From assembly GCF_004011835.1 (NCBI RefSeq), contig NZ_RKLN01000002.1, forward strand, positions 229,469 to 293,468: a stretch of 64,000 bases of DNA, written 5' to 3'. This stretch comes from Rhodococcus spongiicola (lineage in GTDB: Bacteria; Actinomycetota; Actinomycetes; Mycobacteriales; Mycobacteriaceae). Below, one piece after another: positions 37,436 through 46,454 of this stretch. Numbering within the stretch: the stretch's first letter is position 1; every line of letters begins with the position of its first letter. The notes below the pieces were generated by a model, which saw only the letters and a list, made by a program, of their open reading frames with translations, had not been told where the DNA came from and ran no database searches. The position numbers and the translations under genes were made by a program.

Positions 37436-39001
37436 CTACTCCGCGGCGGCCGAAACGCTCACCGAGTCACTGTCGGTCGGGCCGGTCGCCGCGCCGGAAC
37501 GACGCCGCCGGCGACGACGGCGGGGGGCGTCCGACGAGCCGATAGCGCTCTCCGCGGCTTCGACTGGCGCGCCTGCGCGCGTGTCGACCGGCTTGCCGCC
37601 GCGCGTGCGTCGACGGACCCGATTGCGCTTGGGTGCGGACTTCTCGGCGTCCTCGGACGATGCGGCGCCATCCTTCGCGGCACGTTCGGCGCGCGGTTTG
37701 CGTACCGAACCCTTCGCGTCTGCCGGAATGTCCAGGTCCTCGTACAGGTGCGGTGAACTCGAGTAGGTCTCGACCGGGTCCGCGAGCCCCAATTCGAGCG
37801 CCTTGTCGATCATCTGCCAGCGCGGGACGTCGTCCCAGTCCACCAGCGTGACGGCAGTGCCGGTGCGCCCCGCGCGGCCGGTGCGGCCGATCCGGTGCAC
37901 GTAGGTCTTCTCGTCCTCGGGGCACTGGAAGTTGATGACGTGCGTAACGTCGTCGATGTCGATGCCGCGGGCAGCAACGTCGGTTGCGACGAGCACGTCC
38001 ACCTTGCCGCTGCGGAATCCCCCGAGCGCCTTCTCGCGAGCGACCTGGTTGAGGTCGCCGTGCACGGCACCTACCTTGAAGCCGCGCTCGTTCAGTTCGT
38101 CGGCGACCTTCTGCGCGGTGCGCTTGGTCCGCGTGAAGATCATCGTCGCCCCGCGGCCCTCGGCCTGCAGGATGCGCGCGATCATCTCGGCCTTGTCGAG
38201 GGCGTGTGCCCGGTAGACGTGCTGGCTCGTGCGCTCATGCACCGCGGAGGACTCGGGCTCCTCGGCGCGGATGTGCGTGGGTTGGCTCAGGAACGTGCGG
38301 GCCAGGGTGATGATCGGCCCCGGCATGGTTGCGGAGAACAGCATGGTCTGGCGGCTGTCGGGGACCATGCCGAGGATGCGCTCGATGTCGGGCAGGAAGC
38401 CGAGGTCGAGCATCTCGTCCGCCTCGTCGAGAACCAGGACGCCGATCTTGCCGAGGATCAGATGCTCCTGGTTGGCGAGGTCGAGCAGGCGTCCGGGGGT
38501 GCCGACGACGACGTCGACCCCCCTGCGGAGCGCGCTGATTTGCTGCTCGTAAGGCCGACCGCCGTAGATGGACAGGACGCTCAGCGGCTTCTTGTCGGAC
38601 TTCAGGTACTTGGACGCATTCTCCAGGTCCTGCGTGACCTGGAGGCAGAGTTCACGCGTTGGGACGATGACGAGCGCGCGGGGCGTGCCGTCGAGCGGTG
38701 CGGTGCCCGAATCGGCGGTGGAGATGCGGTGGAGCAGTGGGATGCCGAAGCCGAAGGTCTTGCCCATGCCTGTGCGCGCCTGACCGATGAGGTCGTCGCC
38801 CGCGAGTGCCAGCGGCAGCGTCAGCTCCTGGATGGCGAAGGTGCGTTCGACTCCGATCTCACCGAGAGCCTTGACGATCTCGTCACGGACACCGAGTTCG
38901 GCGAAGGTCGGGGCGGAGTGCGTCTCGTCCAACTGCGCCGAGAGCGTGGTCGCGGTGGCCGCATGGTTGCTGTCTTCGTGGTCGATCGTGATCTTGCTCA
39001 G
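37436..39001 (-). CDS. rhlE: DEAD-box RNA helicase RhlE
   Basis: RhlE unwinds structured RNA and works in ribosome assembly and RNA decay. The 521-aa product has a Q-motif (FAELGVRDEIV, AIQELTLP), Walker A ARTGMGKT, PTRELCLQ, DEAD, SAT, ATDVAARGIDI and HRIGRTGRAGR, then an Arg-rich tail with RRRTRGGKP and [10 protein letters not shown] typical of RNA binding. The start is uncertain. CTG at 39001 lies eight bases after AGGAAGG and is preferred; GTG at 39031 and GTG at 39094 have no visible ribosome binding site. Confidence 0.94.
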   Translation of the reverse strand: MSKITIDHEDSNHAATATTLSAQLDETHSAPTFAELGVRDEIVKALGEIGVERTFAIQELTLPLALAGDDLIGQARTGMGKTFGFGIPLLHRISTADSGTAPLDGTPRALVIVPTRELCLQVTQDLENASKYLKSDKKPLSVLSIYGGRPYEQQISALRRGVDVVVGTPGRLLDLANQEHLILGKIGVLVLDEADEMLDLGFLPDIERILGMVPDSRQTMLFSATMPGPIITLARTFLSQPTHIRAEEPESSAVHERTSQHVYRAHALDKAEMIARILQAEGRGATMIFTRTKRTAQKVADELNERGFKVGAVHGDLNQVAREKALGGFRSGKVDVLVATDVAARGIDIDDVTHVINFQCPEDEKTYVHRIGRTGRAGRTGTAVTLVDWDDVPRWQMIDKALELGLADPVETYSSSPHLYEDLDIPADAKGSVRKPRAERAAKDGAASSEDAEKSAPKRNRVRRRTRGGKPVDTRAGAPVEAAESAIGSSDAPRRRRRRRRSGAATGPTDSDSVSVSAAAE

Positions 39002-39516
39002 GGAACTGGCCTTCCTCGTATCGGCACGCACGCACGAGGTCGGGGGCCAGGCCGTAAGTCGGCCGATGTCGGTGCCCTCTTGCGTCGGTGCCACCCGGCC
39101 ATCGTGTCGGCCACTGCGTCAGCGTGAGGACCGGTGTCGGTCTCGGCGAGCAACGGGTGGGCGCCGTCGATCAGGTGCGCGCACATTGTCCGGGAGTTCG
39201 TCGCTGTTTCACGTGTTGCTGTTTCACGTGCCTCTGTCTCACGTGCCTCTGTCTCACGCGTCTCTGGCTTCACGTTCGGATCGATCGGATCATCGTGATC
39301 GACCACATCGTCCGCCCGGATCGTCTCTGCATTCCAGTTCGGACGTCAGCTCCGGAACCGGGTCTGGAACCTGTGAAACTGTCTGAAGCTACGGTCTCCC
39401 GCGACAATTGTAGCGGTTCGAGGCCGACACCCTCGCAGGTTCATGGCCTATGTCACGATTCTCGGCGGGTCCCGTCGACCCTGTGACCGGCACCGTACGG
39501 ACTAGGCTGTGACCTC
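39002..39516. other. 515-base divergent region between rhlE and the ferritin-like gene
   Basis: It holds the likely rhlE leader, four 15-bp repeats (39206-39265), and near its right end a TAGGCT element (39503-39508) just before the ferritin-like gene. A 102-codon frame on the minus strand (38998-39306) reads through the repeat as ETEARET units and meets the rhlE CTG in a CTGA overlap; its GC-rich third positions near 39110-39190 look partly coding, but it cannot be called a gene. Confidence 0.5.
39206..39265. repeat. Four 15-bp tandem repeats with TTTCACGTG
   Basis: Units GTTTCACGTGTTGCT, GTTTCACGTGCCTCT, GTCTCACGTGCCTCT and GTCTCACGCGTCTCT follow each other without gaps, upstream of rhlE. 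Each contains a TCACG(T/C)G core like half a parS site. Confidence 0.85.
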
Positions 39517-40197
39517 ATGGGAGCCGATTCGCCAACGTCGTCCGTACCGACCATCGCCGCCGATCACCCCGGTGTGGCAGAACTGTTCGCGGTGCTCGCT
39601 TACGGTGAGATCTCGGCGTTCTACCGGTTGGCGGACGACGCTCGGATGGCCCCCACGCTGCAAGGGAAGGTCGCTCTCGCCAGCATGGCGGCGGCGGAGA
39701 TGTCGCATTTCGAGATCCTGCAGAAGGCGTTGACCGATCGCGGAGTCGAGACCTACGCGGCGATGGCCCCGTTCGTGCGTGCCTTCGACGCCTACCATGC
39801 GTCCACAGACCCGTCGACGTGGCTGGAGTCTCTCGTCAAGGCGTACGTCGGCGACGGTATAGCCGCCGACTTCTACCGAGAGATCGCCCACTCCCTCGAC
39901 CCCGCGGTCGGCGAAATCGTCCGTGAGGTGCTTGCCGAGGTCGGTCACTCCGAGTTCGTCGTCCAAGAGGTGCGAGCTGCGGTGGCTGTCAGCAAGACGG
40001 AGAAGGACAGGCTGATGCTGTGGGGTCGCCGGCTACTCGGTGAGGCGATCACTCAGGCGCAGTTCGTGCTGGCGCAGCGGGAGGATCTGACCGATCTGGT
40101 GATGAATGCGACCGGCAGCCTCAACGGCGTCGCCGCGTTGTTCGACAACATGCAGGCCAAGCATGCCGAACGGATGGCCGTGCTGGGTCTGGTCTGA
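39517..40197 (+). CDS. Ferritin-like / MiaE-like di-iron protein (Rv3210c type)
   Basis: This 226-aa all-helical protein shows iron-ligand patterns: E in AYGEISAFYRL, ExxH in AAAEMSHFEIL, E in ADFYREIAH, and ExxH in LAEVGHSEFV. The spacing fits a ferritin-like four-helix bundle of the MiaE-like family (PF13794 type). Enzymatic role unknown. It starts ATG 39517. A TAGGCT element about nine bases upstream suggests a nearly leaderless transcript. Confidence 0.85.
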   Translation: MGADSPTSSVPTIAADHPGVAELFAVLAYGEISAFYRLADDARMAPTLQGKVALASMAAAEMSHFEILQKALTDRGVETYAAMAPFVRAFDAYHASTDPSTWLESLVKAYVGDGIAADFYREIAHSLDPAVGEIVREVLAEVGHSEFVVQEVRAAVAVSKTEKDRLMLWGRRLLGEAITQAQFVLAQREDLTDLVMNATGSLNGVAALFDNMQAKHAERMAVLGLV

Positions 40198-40322
40198 CTT
40201 CGGTCCGAGGTGAAGGTTGCGTGTTCGCTCTCAGCACAGCGGTGGAGCGGGCAGACGAGACGGACACTGCACTAACCTGGCCGGGACAGCCCTAAAGCGC
40301 TCGTAGAGTTCGGAGGTTGACC

Positions 40323-40556
40323 GTGGAGGTCAAGATCGGTGTAACTGACAGCCCGCGTGAGCTCGTCGTCAACAGCGCGCAGACGTCCGACGAGGTGGAA
40401 TCCCTCGTGACGAACGCGCTCGGCGGTAAGGCGGAGGGTGTCCTCTCACTTGTCGACGACAAGGGACGCAAGTTCCTCGTCCAGGCGAGCCGGATCACCT
40501 ACGTCGAGATCGGCCCGTCGGACAGCCGCAAGGTCGGATTCGCTCCCGCGAGCTAG
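40323..40556 (+). CDS. DUF3107 protein (TB9.4 / Rv3208A)
   Basis: The 77-aa protein EVKIGVTDSPRELVVNS... belongs to the small actinobacterial DUF3107 family found next to fasR. GTG at 40323 with GGAGG six bases before it is preferred over an in-frame TTG at 40317. It is convergent with fasR. Function unknown. Confidence 0.9.
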   Translation: MEVKIGVTDSPRELVVNSAQTSDEVESLVTNALGGKAEGVLSLVDDKGRKFLVQASRITYVEIGPSDSRKVGFAPAS

Positions 40557-40566
40557 ACCGAGACGC

Positions 40567-40612
40567 CGAAGGGGTGCGTAGCAGCGGTAATCCGCGGCTA
40601 CGCGCCCCTTCG
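40567..40612. terminator. Bidirectional hairpin between DUF3107 and fasR
   Basis: A 21-bp stem with two mismatches, left arm starting CGAAGGGGTGCGTAGC and right arm ending GCCCCTTCG, closes on TAAT. It separates the convergent genes. Confidence 0.75.
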
Positions 40613-40651
40613 CCTATCCGGGGCCCTGCTGCTCTACTACCTGCTGCCGAC

Positions 40652-41380
<729 letters not shown>

Positions 41381-41491
41381 TCAGTGAAAGATAAATCATT
41401 TGTACGATGCCCGGACGCTTCTCGACGGTATTCGTCGAACCTGACTCGTCCGTACATGTCGATCTCTCGCCAATCGCTTGTCGTGACGGGC

Positions 41492-41506
41492 CTTACCTTC
41501 AGTAAG
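41492..41506. promoter_or_regulatory. CTTAC-N5-GTAAG palindrome upstream of fasR and the DUF3152 gene
   Basis: CTTACCTTCAGTAAG is a perfect 5+5+5 inverted repeat in the divergent promoter region. Its half-sites are the same as in the desaturase operator, but with a longer spacer. Confidence 0.5.
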
Positions 41507-41604
41507 TATTCCAGCATCTCACTCAGCGCGCGCGTGTGCGAGGCCACCTCTCACAATCCGGCGCGCCGGGTGAAAGGGGACGCGGACTGTGAGATTCTGG
41601 CGGG

Positions 41605-42696
41605 GTGAGTGACCGAGGAGGACCGCGCCTGAGGGCCGCCGTTCCCGAGATGTCCGGCCACCGGACACCGGACGATGCCGGACTTCGTGGTTCCGATCCG
41701 GGGCTACTGCCGGACCCGCACGAGCCGCTGCGTGCTCAGTGGGATCCCACTCGCCGTACCAGCAGTCGTCCGCGCGCTCCGCGTCCCGATCGGGGTGTGA
41801 AGAAGCAGAGTCGGCTCGGCAGGTTCGTCGCCACATACGGCTGGCGCGCGTACGCGATTCCGATACTGGTGATCGTGACGGTGTTGGTCGTCGTCGACGC
41901 GATCCGCGGGGGTGGCGAATCCGAATCCGCCGCGCCGGACGCTCCGGGATTGGGCGAGCTCAGCCATTCCGAGGCCACGGGCATCATCGGTGTTCCGCCA
42001 CTTGCCGACGGCAACTTCGCAGAGACCATTCCCTCGGGAGCGCTGCCGGACGGTGGACCGTTCGCGGTGGTCGGTGCGCGGACGTGGCACGTCGTCCCGG
42101 GAACCACCGGTCAGGTCGGTGAAGGGACCGAGCGGGTGTTCACATACACCGTCGAGATCGAGGACGGCGTCGACACGGCCGGCTTCGGTGGTGACGAGTC
42201 GTTCGGCCGGATGGTGGATCAGACGCTCGGCAATCCCAAGAGCTGGACCAACGATCCCCGGTGGGCGTTCCGTCGGATCGATCAGAGCGACCCAGCGTTG
42301 GCGCCCGGGGGAGACGGCCCGGACTTCCGGATCTCGCTGACCTCCCAGATGACCATCCGCGAGGCCTGCGGCTACGACATCCAACTCGAGGTGTCCTGCT
42401 ACAACCCGGGCATCGGGCGGGTGGTGTTGAACGAGCCCCGCTGGGTGCGGGGGGCGATCGCGTTCCAAGGCGACATCGGTTCCTACCGGCAGTACCAGAT
42501 CAACCACGAGGTCGGGCATGCCATCGGCTACCAGGCACACCAGCCGTGCGAGAGCGAGGGAGGACTGGCGCCGGTGATGATGCAACAGACGTTCGGCACC
42601 GCGAACGACGACATCGCCAAGCTCGACCCCGAGGGAGTGGTGCCCATGGACGGCAAGGTGTGCCGCTTCAACCCGTGGCCGTACCCGCGCGGCTGA
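41605..42696 (+). CDS. DUF3152 membrane-anchored putative zinc metalloprotease
   Basis: The 363-aa protein (Rv3207c type) has a cytoplasmic N-terminus, one TM helix (about 82-100, YAIPILVIVTVLVVVDAI) and an extracytoplasmic domain with a zincin-like motif HEVGHAIGYQAH (H301, H305, H312; HExxH followed by a third His). Four cysteines around CGYDIQLEVSC and PCESEGG may form disulfides. The family has no established function; metalloprotease is an inference from the motif. GTG at 41605. Confidence 0.85.
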   Translation: MSDRGGPRLRAAVPEMSGHRTPDDAGLRGSDPGLLPDPHEPLRAQWDPTRRTSSRPRAPRPDRGVKKQSRLGRFVATYGWRAYAIPILVIVTVLVVVDAIRGGGESESAAPDAPGLGELSHSEATGIIGVPPLADGNFAETIPSGALPDGGPFAVVGARTWHVVPGTTGQVGEGTERVFTYTVEIEDGVDTAGFGGDESFGRMVDQTLGNPKSWTNDPRWAFRRIDQSDPALAPGGDGPDFRISLTSQMTIREACGYDIQLEVSCYNPGIGRVVLNEPRWVRGAIAFQGDIGSYRQYQINHEVGHAIGYQAHQPCESEGGLAPVMMQQTFGTANDDIAKLDPEGVVPMDGKVCRFNPWPYPRG

Positions 42697-42712
42697 GCGG
42701 CAGGGCCTCACT

Positions 42713-43471
42713 GTGACCGCCCGGAGCGCCGTCGCCCATATCGGTGACGTCGCGTGCTCCGGTTTCCTGTTCGACATGGACGGCGTCGTCACCGCCACCG
42801 CGCGTGTGCACGAGCGAGCCTGGACCCGGCTGTTCGACGGCTTCCTCGAGGAGCGCGGCCGGGGAGAGGCGCCATTCTCCGCCGACGACTATCTTGAATA
42901 TGTCGACGGCCGCCCCCGTGTCGACGGCGTGACGTCGTTCCTTGCGTCGCGCTCGATCGAGATCCCGCACGGAACGCCGTCGGATCCACCGACCGCGCAT
43001 ACGGTGTGCGGGCTCGCGGCACGCAAAGATGAGATGTTTCTTCATGAACTCGACGAGCACGGGGTCGAGGCATTCCCCGGCACGGTGGCATTGATCCGGA
43101 GACTGCGTGCGGCGCACGTGGCGGTTGCCCTCGTGACCGCGAGCCGCAACGCGGTGCGTGTGCTCGACGCCGCGGGGCTGACCGACCTTTTCGACGCCCG
43201 CGTCGACGGCCTCGACGTCGACCGGCTGTCACTTGCCGGCAAGCCCGAGCCGGAGACATACCTCGAGGCGGCTCGGCGGCTGGGCCTCGATGCCGGGACG
43301 TGCGTGGTGCTCGAGGACGCGCTGGCGGGCGTGGAGGCCGGCCGGCGTGGCGGGTTCGCGGTGGTCGTCGGTGTCGATCGCACCCATCACGCCGATGCAC
43401 TCCGCGAGGCCGGAGCCGACGTCGTGGTGCCGGACCTGAGCGATCTCGAGGTGCGGTTCGCGGCAGCATAG
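42713..43471 (+). CDS. HAD-IA hydrolase, beta-phosphoglucomutase-like
   Basis: The 252-aa protein has motif I FLFDMDGVVTATARVHE, motif II LVTASRNA, lysine KPEPETYLEAARRLG and motif IV VVLEDALAGVEAGRRGG with both active-site Asp in motif I. It has a four-helix cap and is in the beta-PGM/phosphatase group. Trehalose/maltose degradation genes are not adjacent, so the substrate is open. GTG at 42713, 16 bases after the DUF3152 gene. Confidence 0.88.
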   Translation: MTARSAVAHIGDVACSGFLFDMDGVVTATARVHERAWTRLFDGFLEERGRGEAPFSADDYLEYVDGRPRVDGVTSFLASRSIEIPHGTPSDPPTAHTVCGLAARKDEMFLHELDEHGVEAFPGTVALIRRLRAAHVAVALVTASRNAVRVLDAAGLTDLFDARVDGLDVDRLSLAGKPEPETYLEAARRLGLDAGTCVVLEDALAGVEAGRRGGFAVVVGVDRTHHADALREAGADVVVPDLSDLEVRFAAA

Positions 43472-43512
43472 GCTGGATAAGAGGGTTGACCGGTCGATGT
43501 CAGGAGCGTGTG

Positions 43513-44700
43513 GTGCCTGCAAGGAGTTCACTTCCGCCGTTGGTGGAGCCGGCGGCGGAGCTGAGCCGTGAGGAGGTGGCGCGCTACAGCCGCCACCTGA
43601 TCATTCCCGACATCGGTACGACGGGGCAGAAGCGGCTGAAGAACGCCCGCGTGTTGGTGATCGGTGCCGGCGGGCTGGGTTCGCCCACGTTGATGTACCT
43701 CGCAGCGGCCGGGGTCGGGACGATCGGCATCGTCGACTTCGACGTGGTCGACGAGTCGAACCTGCAGCGGCAGGTCATCCATGGCACCGCCGACGTGGGG
43801 CGGTCGAAGGCTCTGAGCGCTCGCGAGTCCATCCGCGAGATCAACCCGCACGTCGACGTCCGGCTGCACGACTTTCGACTCGATGCGTCGAACGCGGTCG
43901 AGGTCTTCGAGCAGTACGACCTGATCCTCGACGGCGCCGACAACTTCGCCACCCGCTACCTGGTGAACGATGCGGCGGTGCTGGCCCACCGTCCGTACGT
44001 GTGGGGCTCGATCTACCGGTTCCAGGGACAGGTGTCGGTGTTCTGGGACGACCCCCCGGAGGGCTACGGCGTAACCGGCACCACTCTGCGTGACCTGTAC
44101 CCGGAAGCGCCGCCGCCGGGAACGGTCCCATCGTGCGCGGAAGGCGGTGTCCTCGGTGTGCTGTGTGCGTCCGTCGGTTCGATCATGGCGACCGAGGCGA
44201 TCAAGCTGATCACCGGCGTCGGGGAGTCGCTGCTGGGCCGCCTGATGATCCACGACGCGCTGGCGATGAGCTACCGCACGGTGACGCTCAGCCGAGACCC
44301 GGATCGGGTGCCGGTCACCGAGCTCGTCGACTACGACGCTTTCTGCGGAGTCGAACCTGTCGCCGACACCGGGCAGGGCTGGGCGATCACCCCGCTCGAG
44401 CTGCGGGATTTGATCGACAGCGGCGCCGACATCGCGATCGTGGACGTCCGGGAACCGGTGGAGTGGGACATCGTGCATCTGCCAGGTGCGACGCTGATTC
44501 CCAAGGATCGGATCCTGTCCGGTGAGGCCCTCGCGGACCTTCCGCAGGACAAGCGCCTGGTGCTCCACTGCAAGACCGGTATTCGCTCAGCCGAGGCGCT
44601 GGTGGCGGTGCGCAGGGCCGGTTTCGCCGACGCCGTGCACCTGCAGGGCGGAGTTGTCGCGTGGGCACATCAGGTCGATCCGTCGCTACCTGTCTACTGA
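43513..44700 (+). CDS. moeZ: MoeZ, adenylyltransferase/sulfurtransferase
   Basis: MoeZ activates the C-terminus of sulfur carrier proteins (MoaD-, ThiS- or CysO-type) by adenylation and transfers sulfur. The 395-aa product has an E1-like domain (LVIGAGGLGSPTLMYLA, then DGADNFATRYLVND) and a C-terminal rhodanese domain with active Cys in HCKTGIRS. In M. tuberculosis MoeZ (392 aa) serves several carriers. GTG at 43513 has AGGAG six bases before. The stop codon lies in a 14-bp triple repeat. Confidence 0.94.
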   Translation: MPARSSLPPLVEPAAELSREEVARYSRHLIIPDIGTTGQKRLKNARVLVIGAGGLGSPTLMYLAAAGVGTIGIVDFDVVDESNLQRQVIHGTADVGRSKALSARESIREINPHVDVRLHDFRLDASNAVEVFEQYDLILDGADNFATRYLVNDAAVLAHRPYVWGSIYRFQGQVSVFWDDPPEGYGVTGTTLRDLYPEAPPPGTVPSCAEGGVLGVLCASVGSIMATEAIKLITGVGESLLGRLMIHDALAMSYRTVTLSRDPDRVPVTELVDYDAFCGVEPVADTGQGWAITPLELRDLIDSGADIAIVDVREPVEWDIVHLPGATLIPKDRILSGEALADLPQDKRLVLHCKTGIRSAEALVAVRRAGFADAVHLQGGVVAWAHQVDPSLPVY

Positions 44701-44738
44701 CGGCGTTCCACTGAGGGCGTTTCACTGAGGGTGTTCCG
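44697..44738. repeat. 14-bp tandem repeat spanning the moeZ stop codon
   Basis: CTGACGGCGTTCCA, CTGAGGGCGTTTCA and CTGAGGGTGTTCCG follow in order. The first has the moeZ stop; the 14-base period puts a TGA in each of the three frames. Confidence 0.8.
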
Positions 44739-44790
44739 GACGCAGCGCGCCTCACCGAATTGGATGGTCTGCGGCGGTAGCGTGACCGCC

Positions 44791-45648
44791 GTGAGCTCTG
44801 GACAACCTCCACAGCACATCTGCTCGATCTTCGGTTTGGGCGAGGTCGAGCTGGTGGTTGCATCGGGAGCAGGCTGGGACGGCGGCTGGCGCCTCGGCGA
44901 CGTCGTCCTCTCCCCGGTGGCCGATCACGCACGCGCCGCATGGTCCGCGAGGGTTCGCGAGACTCTGGCCGTAGACGCAGTGCGCCTGGCTCGACCAGTG
45001 CGTGCCAGCGATGGCCGCTACGTGGTGTCCGGCTGGTGTGCCAACACATACATCGAAGGCGCCCCGGAACCTCGATACGACGAGGTTGTGTCGCTGTCGC
45101 TGCGCCTGCATGCCGCAACGGCGCAGCTCGCGCGTCCCCGATTCCTGATGCAGCCGGCGGTCGCGCCGTGGGCCGACGTCGACGTCTTCGTCGCAGCCGA
45201 CCGTGCCGCGTGGGAGACGGTCCCGCTGCGCAGTGCCCGTGCAGTCGGTGCGCTCGAGGGTCTGTCCGGGGACGGCAAGCGCAGCATCGAACTGATCGGT
45301 CAGCTCGCGTCGCTGCGCAAGCCGGTGCGAGCACCCGACCAACTCGTCCACGGAGACCTGTTCGGCACCGTCCTGTTCTCGGGAAGCACCACGCCGGCCG
45401 TCACGGATCTCACCCCGTACTGGCGACCGGCGGTGTGGGCCGCTGGTGTCACCGTCGTGGATGCATTGTCATGGGGCGGCGCCGACGAAGGGCTGATCGG
45501 GCGGTGGGAGGACCTGCCCGAGTGGCCACAGATGTTGCTCCGCGCTTTGCTGTTCCGGCTCGCGGTGCACGCCCTGCACCCGCGATCCACCCCTGAGGCA
45601 TTGCCCGGACTCGTCCGTACCGCTGAGCTGGTTCGATTGATCCTCTAG
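44791..45648 (+). CDS. Rv3205c-type protein with kinase-like HGDL motif
   Basis: The 285-aa actinobacterial protein (TIGR02569 type) has a fold like aminoglycoside/choline kinases: LVHGDLFGTVLFSG and TDLTPYWRPAVWAAGV. No complete phosphotransferase catalytic set can be proved. GTG at 44791 gives the conserved VSSGQPPQHICSIFG start. It follows moeZ as in mycobacteria and its last bases overlap the convergent GntR gene. Function unknown. Confidence 0.82.
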   Translation: MSSGQPPQHICSIFGLGEVELVVASGAGWDGGWRLGDVVLSPVADHARAAWSARVRETLAVDAVRLARPVRASDGRYVVSGWCANTYIEGAPEPRYDEVVSLSLRLHAATAQLARPRFLMQPAVAPWADVDVFVAADRAAWETVPLRSARAVGALEGLSGDGKRSIELIGQLASLRKPVRAPDQLVHGDLFGTVLFSGSTTPAVTDLTPYWRPAVWAAGVTVVDALSWGGADEGLIGRWEDLPEWPQMLLRALLFRLAVHALHPRSTPEALPGLVRTAELVRLIL

Positions 45649-46367
45649 CTCGGCTGGACTCTCGACGCAGGTTGCTGTTCGGCGGTAGGTTCCGATTCCT
45701 CGTCAGAGAATTCGGAGCGAAGTTCGTCGAAGAAGTACTGCGCGGCCCGGACTGCGCGGCGAGTGTCGCCGACGATGATGGCTTCGACCAACTCGGCGTG
45801 TTCGGCATGGAATGTGGCCCCGGTAGCCAAGGAATGTTTGTAGACGATCGCCTCGATAGCGGGGAGGAGCGAATCGTAAAACTCTAGATAGATGTGGTTG
45901 TGGCTGGCGACGACGATGCCGCGGTGCAGCGCGACGTCGGCAGCGACCGCATCACGTAGATCCTGCGTGTCCCACGTGACAGTGCGTGTCTCGAGCAGCG
46001 TACGTAAGTCCCGGATGTCATCGTCGGTGCGACGCTGCGCAGCCAAACGGGCGGCGGTGACGTCGAGGCTCTGCCGCAGTTCCATGACGTCGCGTTCCTC
46101 AGCACTGGCGAAGAACTTGCCGAGCGTGCCGCCCACCTCGGAGCTGGCTAGAACGAAAGTGCCCGACCCCTGCCGCCGCTCGAGCAAACCTGCATGGACG
46201 AGAGCCTGCACCGCCTCCCGGATCGTGTTGCGCCCGGTCCCGGCGATTTCGGCCAGCTCGGACTCGGTCGGGATCCGCGAGCCCACCGGCCATCGTCCGG
46301 AACGGATTTCTTCCCGGAGCTGGTTGGTGACCTGCGTGATCAGGCTTCTGCGGCGCACGGGTTGCAC
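45645..46367 (-). CDS. FadR-subfamily GntR regulator
   Basis: The 240-aa regulator has an N-terminal winged helix (QLREEIRSGRWPVGSRIPTE, GTGRNTIREAVQALVHAGLLE) and a helical FCD ligand domain (ALHRGIVVASHN). It is divergent from the transporter gene and probably regulates it via the inverted repeat at 46425-46454. GTG at 46367. Ligand unknown; a small carboxylate is common for FCD domains. Confidence 0.9.
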   Translation of the reverse strand: MQPVRRRSLITQVTNQLREEIRSGRWPVGSRIPTESELAEIAGTGRNTIREAVQALVHAGLLERRQGSGTFVLASSEVGGTLGKFFASAEERDVMELRQSLDVTAARLAAQRRTDDDIRDLRTLLETRTVTWDTQDLRDAVAADVALHRGIVVASHNHIYLEFYDSLLPAIEAIVYKHSLATGATFHAEHAELVEAIIVGDTRRAVRAAQYFFDELRSEFSDEESEPTAEQQPASRVQPS

Positions 46368-46424
46368 TGTGCTACTGATACTAGGCGATCGGTTGGTGCG
46401 CCGTACTGCTTTGCGACCATCATC

Positions 46425-46454
46425 CGGTCATCCTATGATTGCGCTGGATGACCG
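46425..46454. promoter_or_regulatory. Inverted repeat between GntR and transporter genes
   Basis: CGGTCATCC and GGATGACCG form a perfect 9-bp inverted repeat with a 12-base spacer. The right half overlaps the transporter ATG. It could be an operator or an mRNA hairpin covering the start. Confidence 0.55.

Noticed and set aside
39206-39265. parS centromere cluster
   Set aside because: None of the units is the full palindrome TGTTTCACGTGAAACA, no parB is nearby and the ParA-like gene at 34477 is not part of a parAB pair.
38998-39306. 102-codon minus-strand gene upstream of rhlE
   Set aside because: Part of it is repeat-encoded (ETEARET), codon bias is uneven, no ribosome binding site or known family was found. 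It is kept only as a finding.
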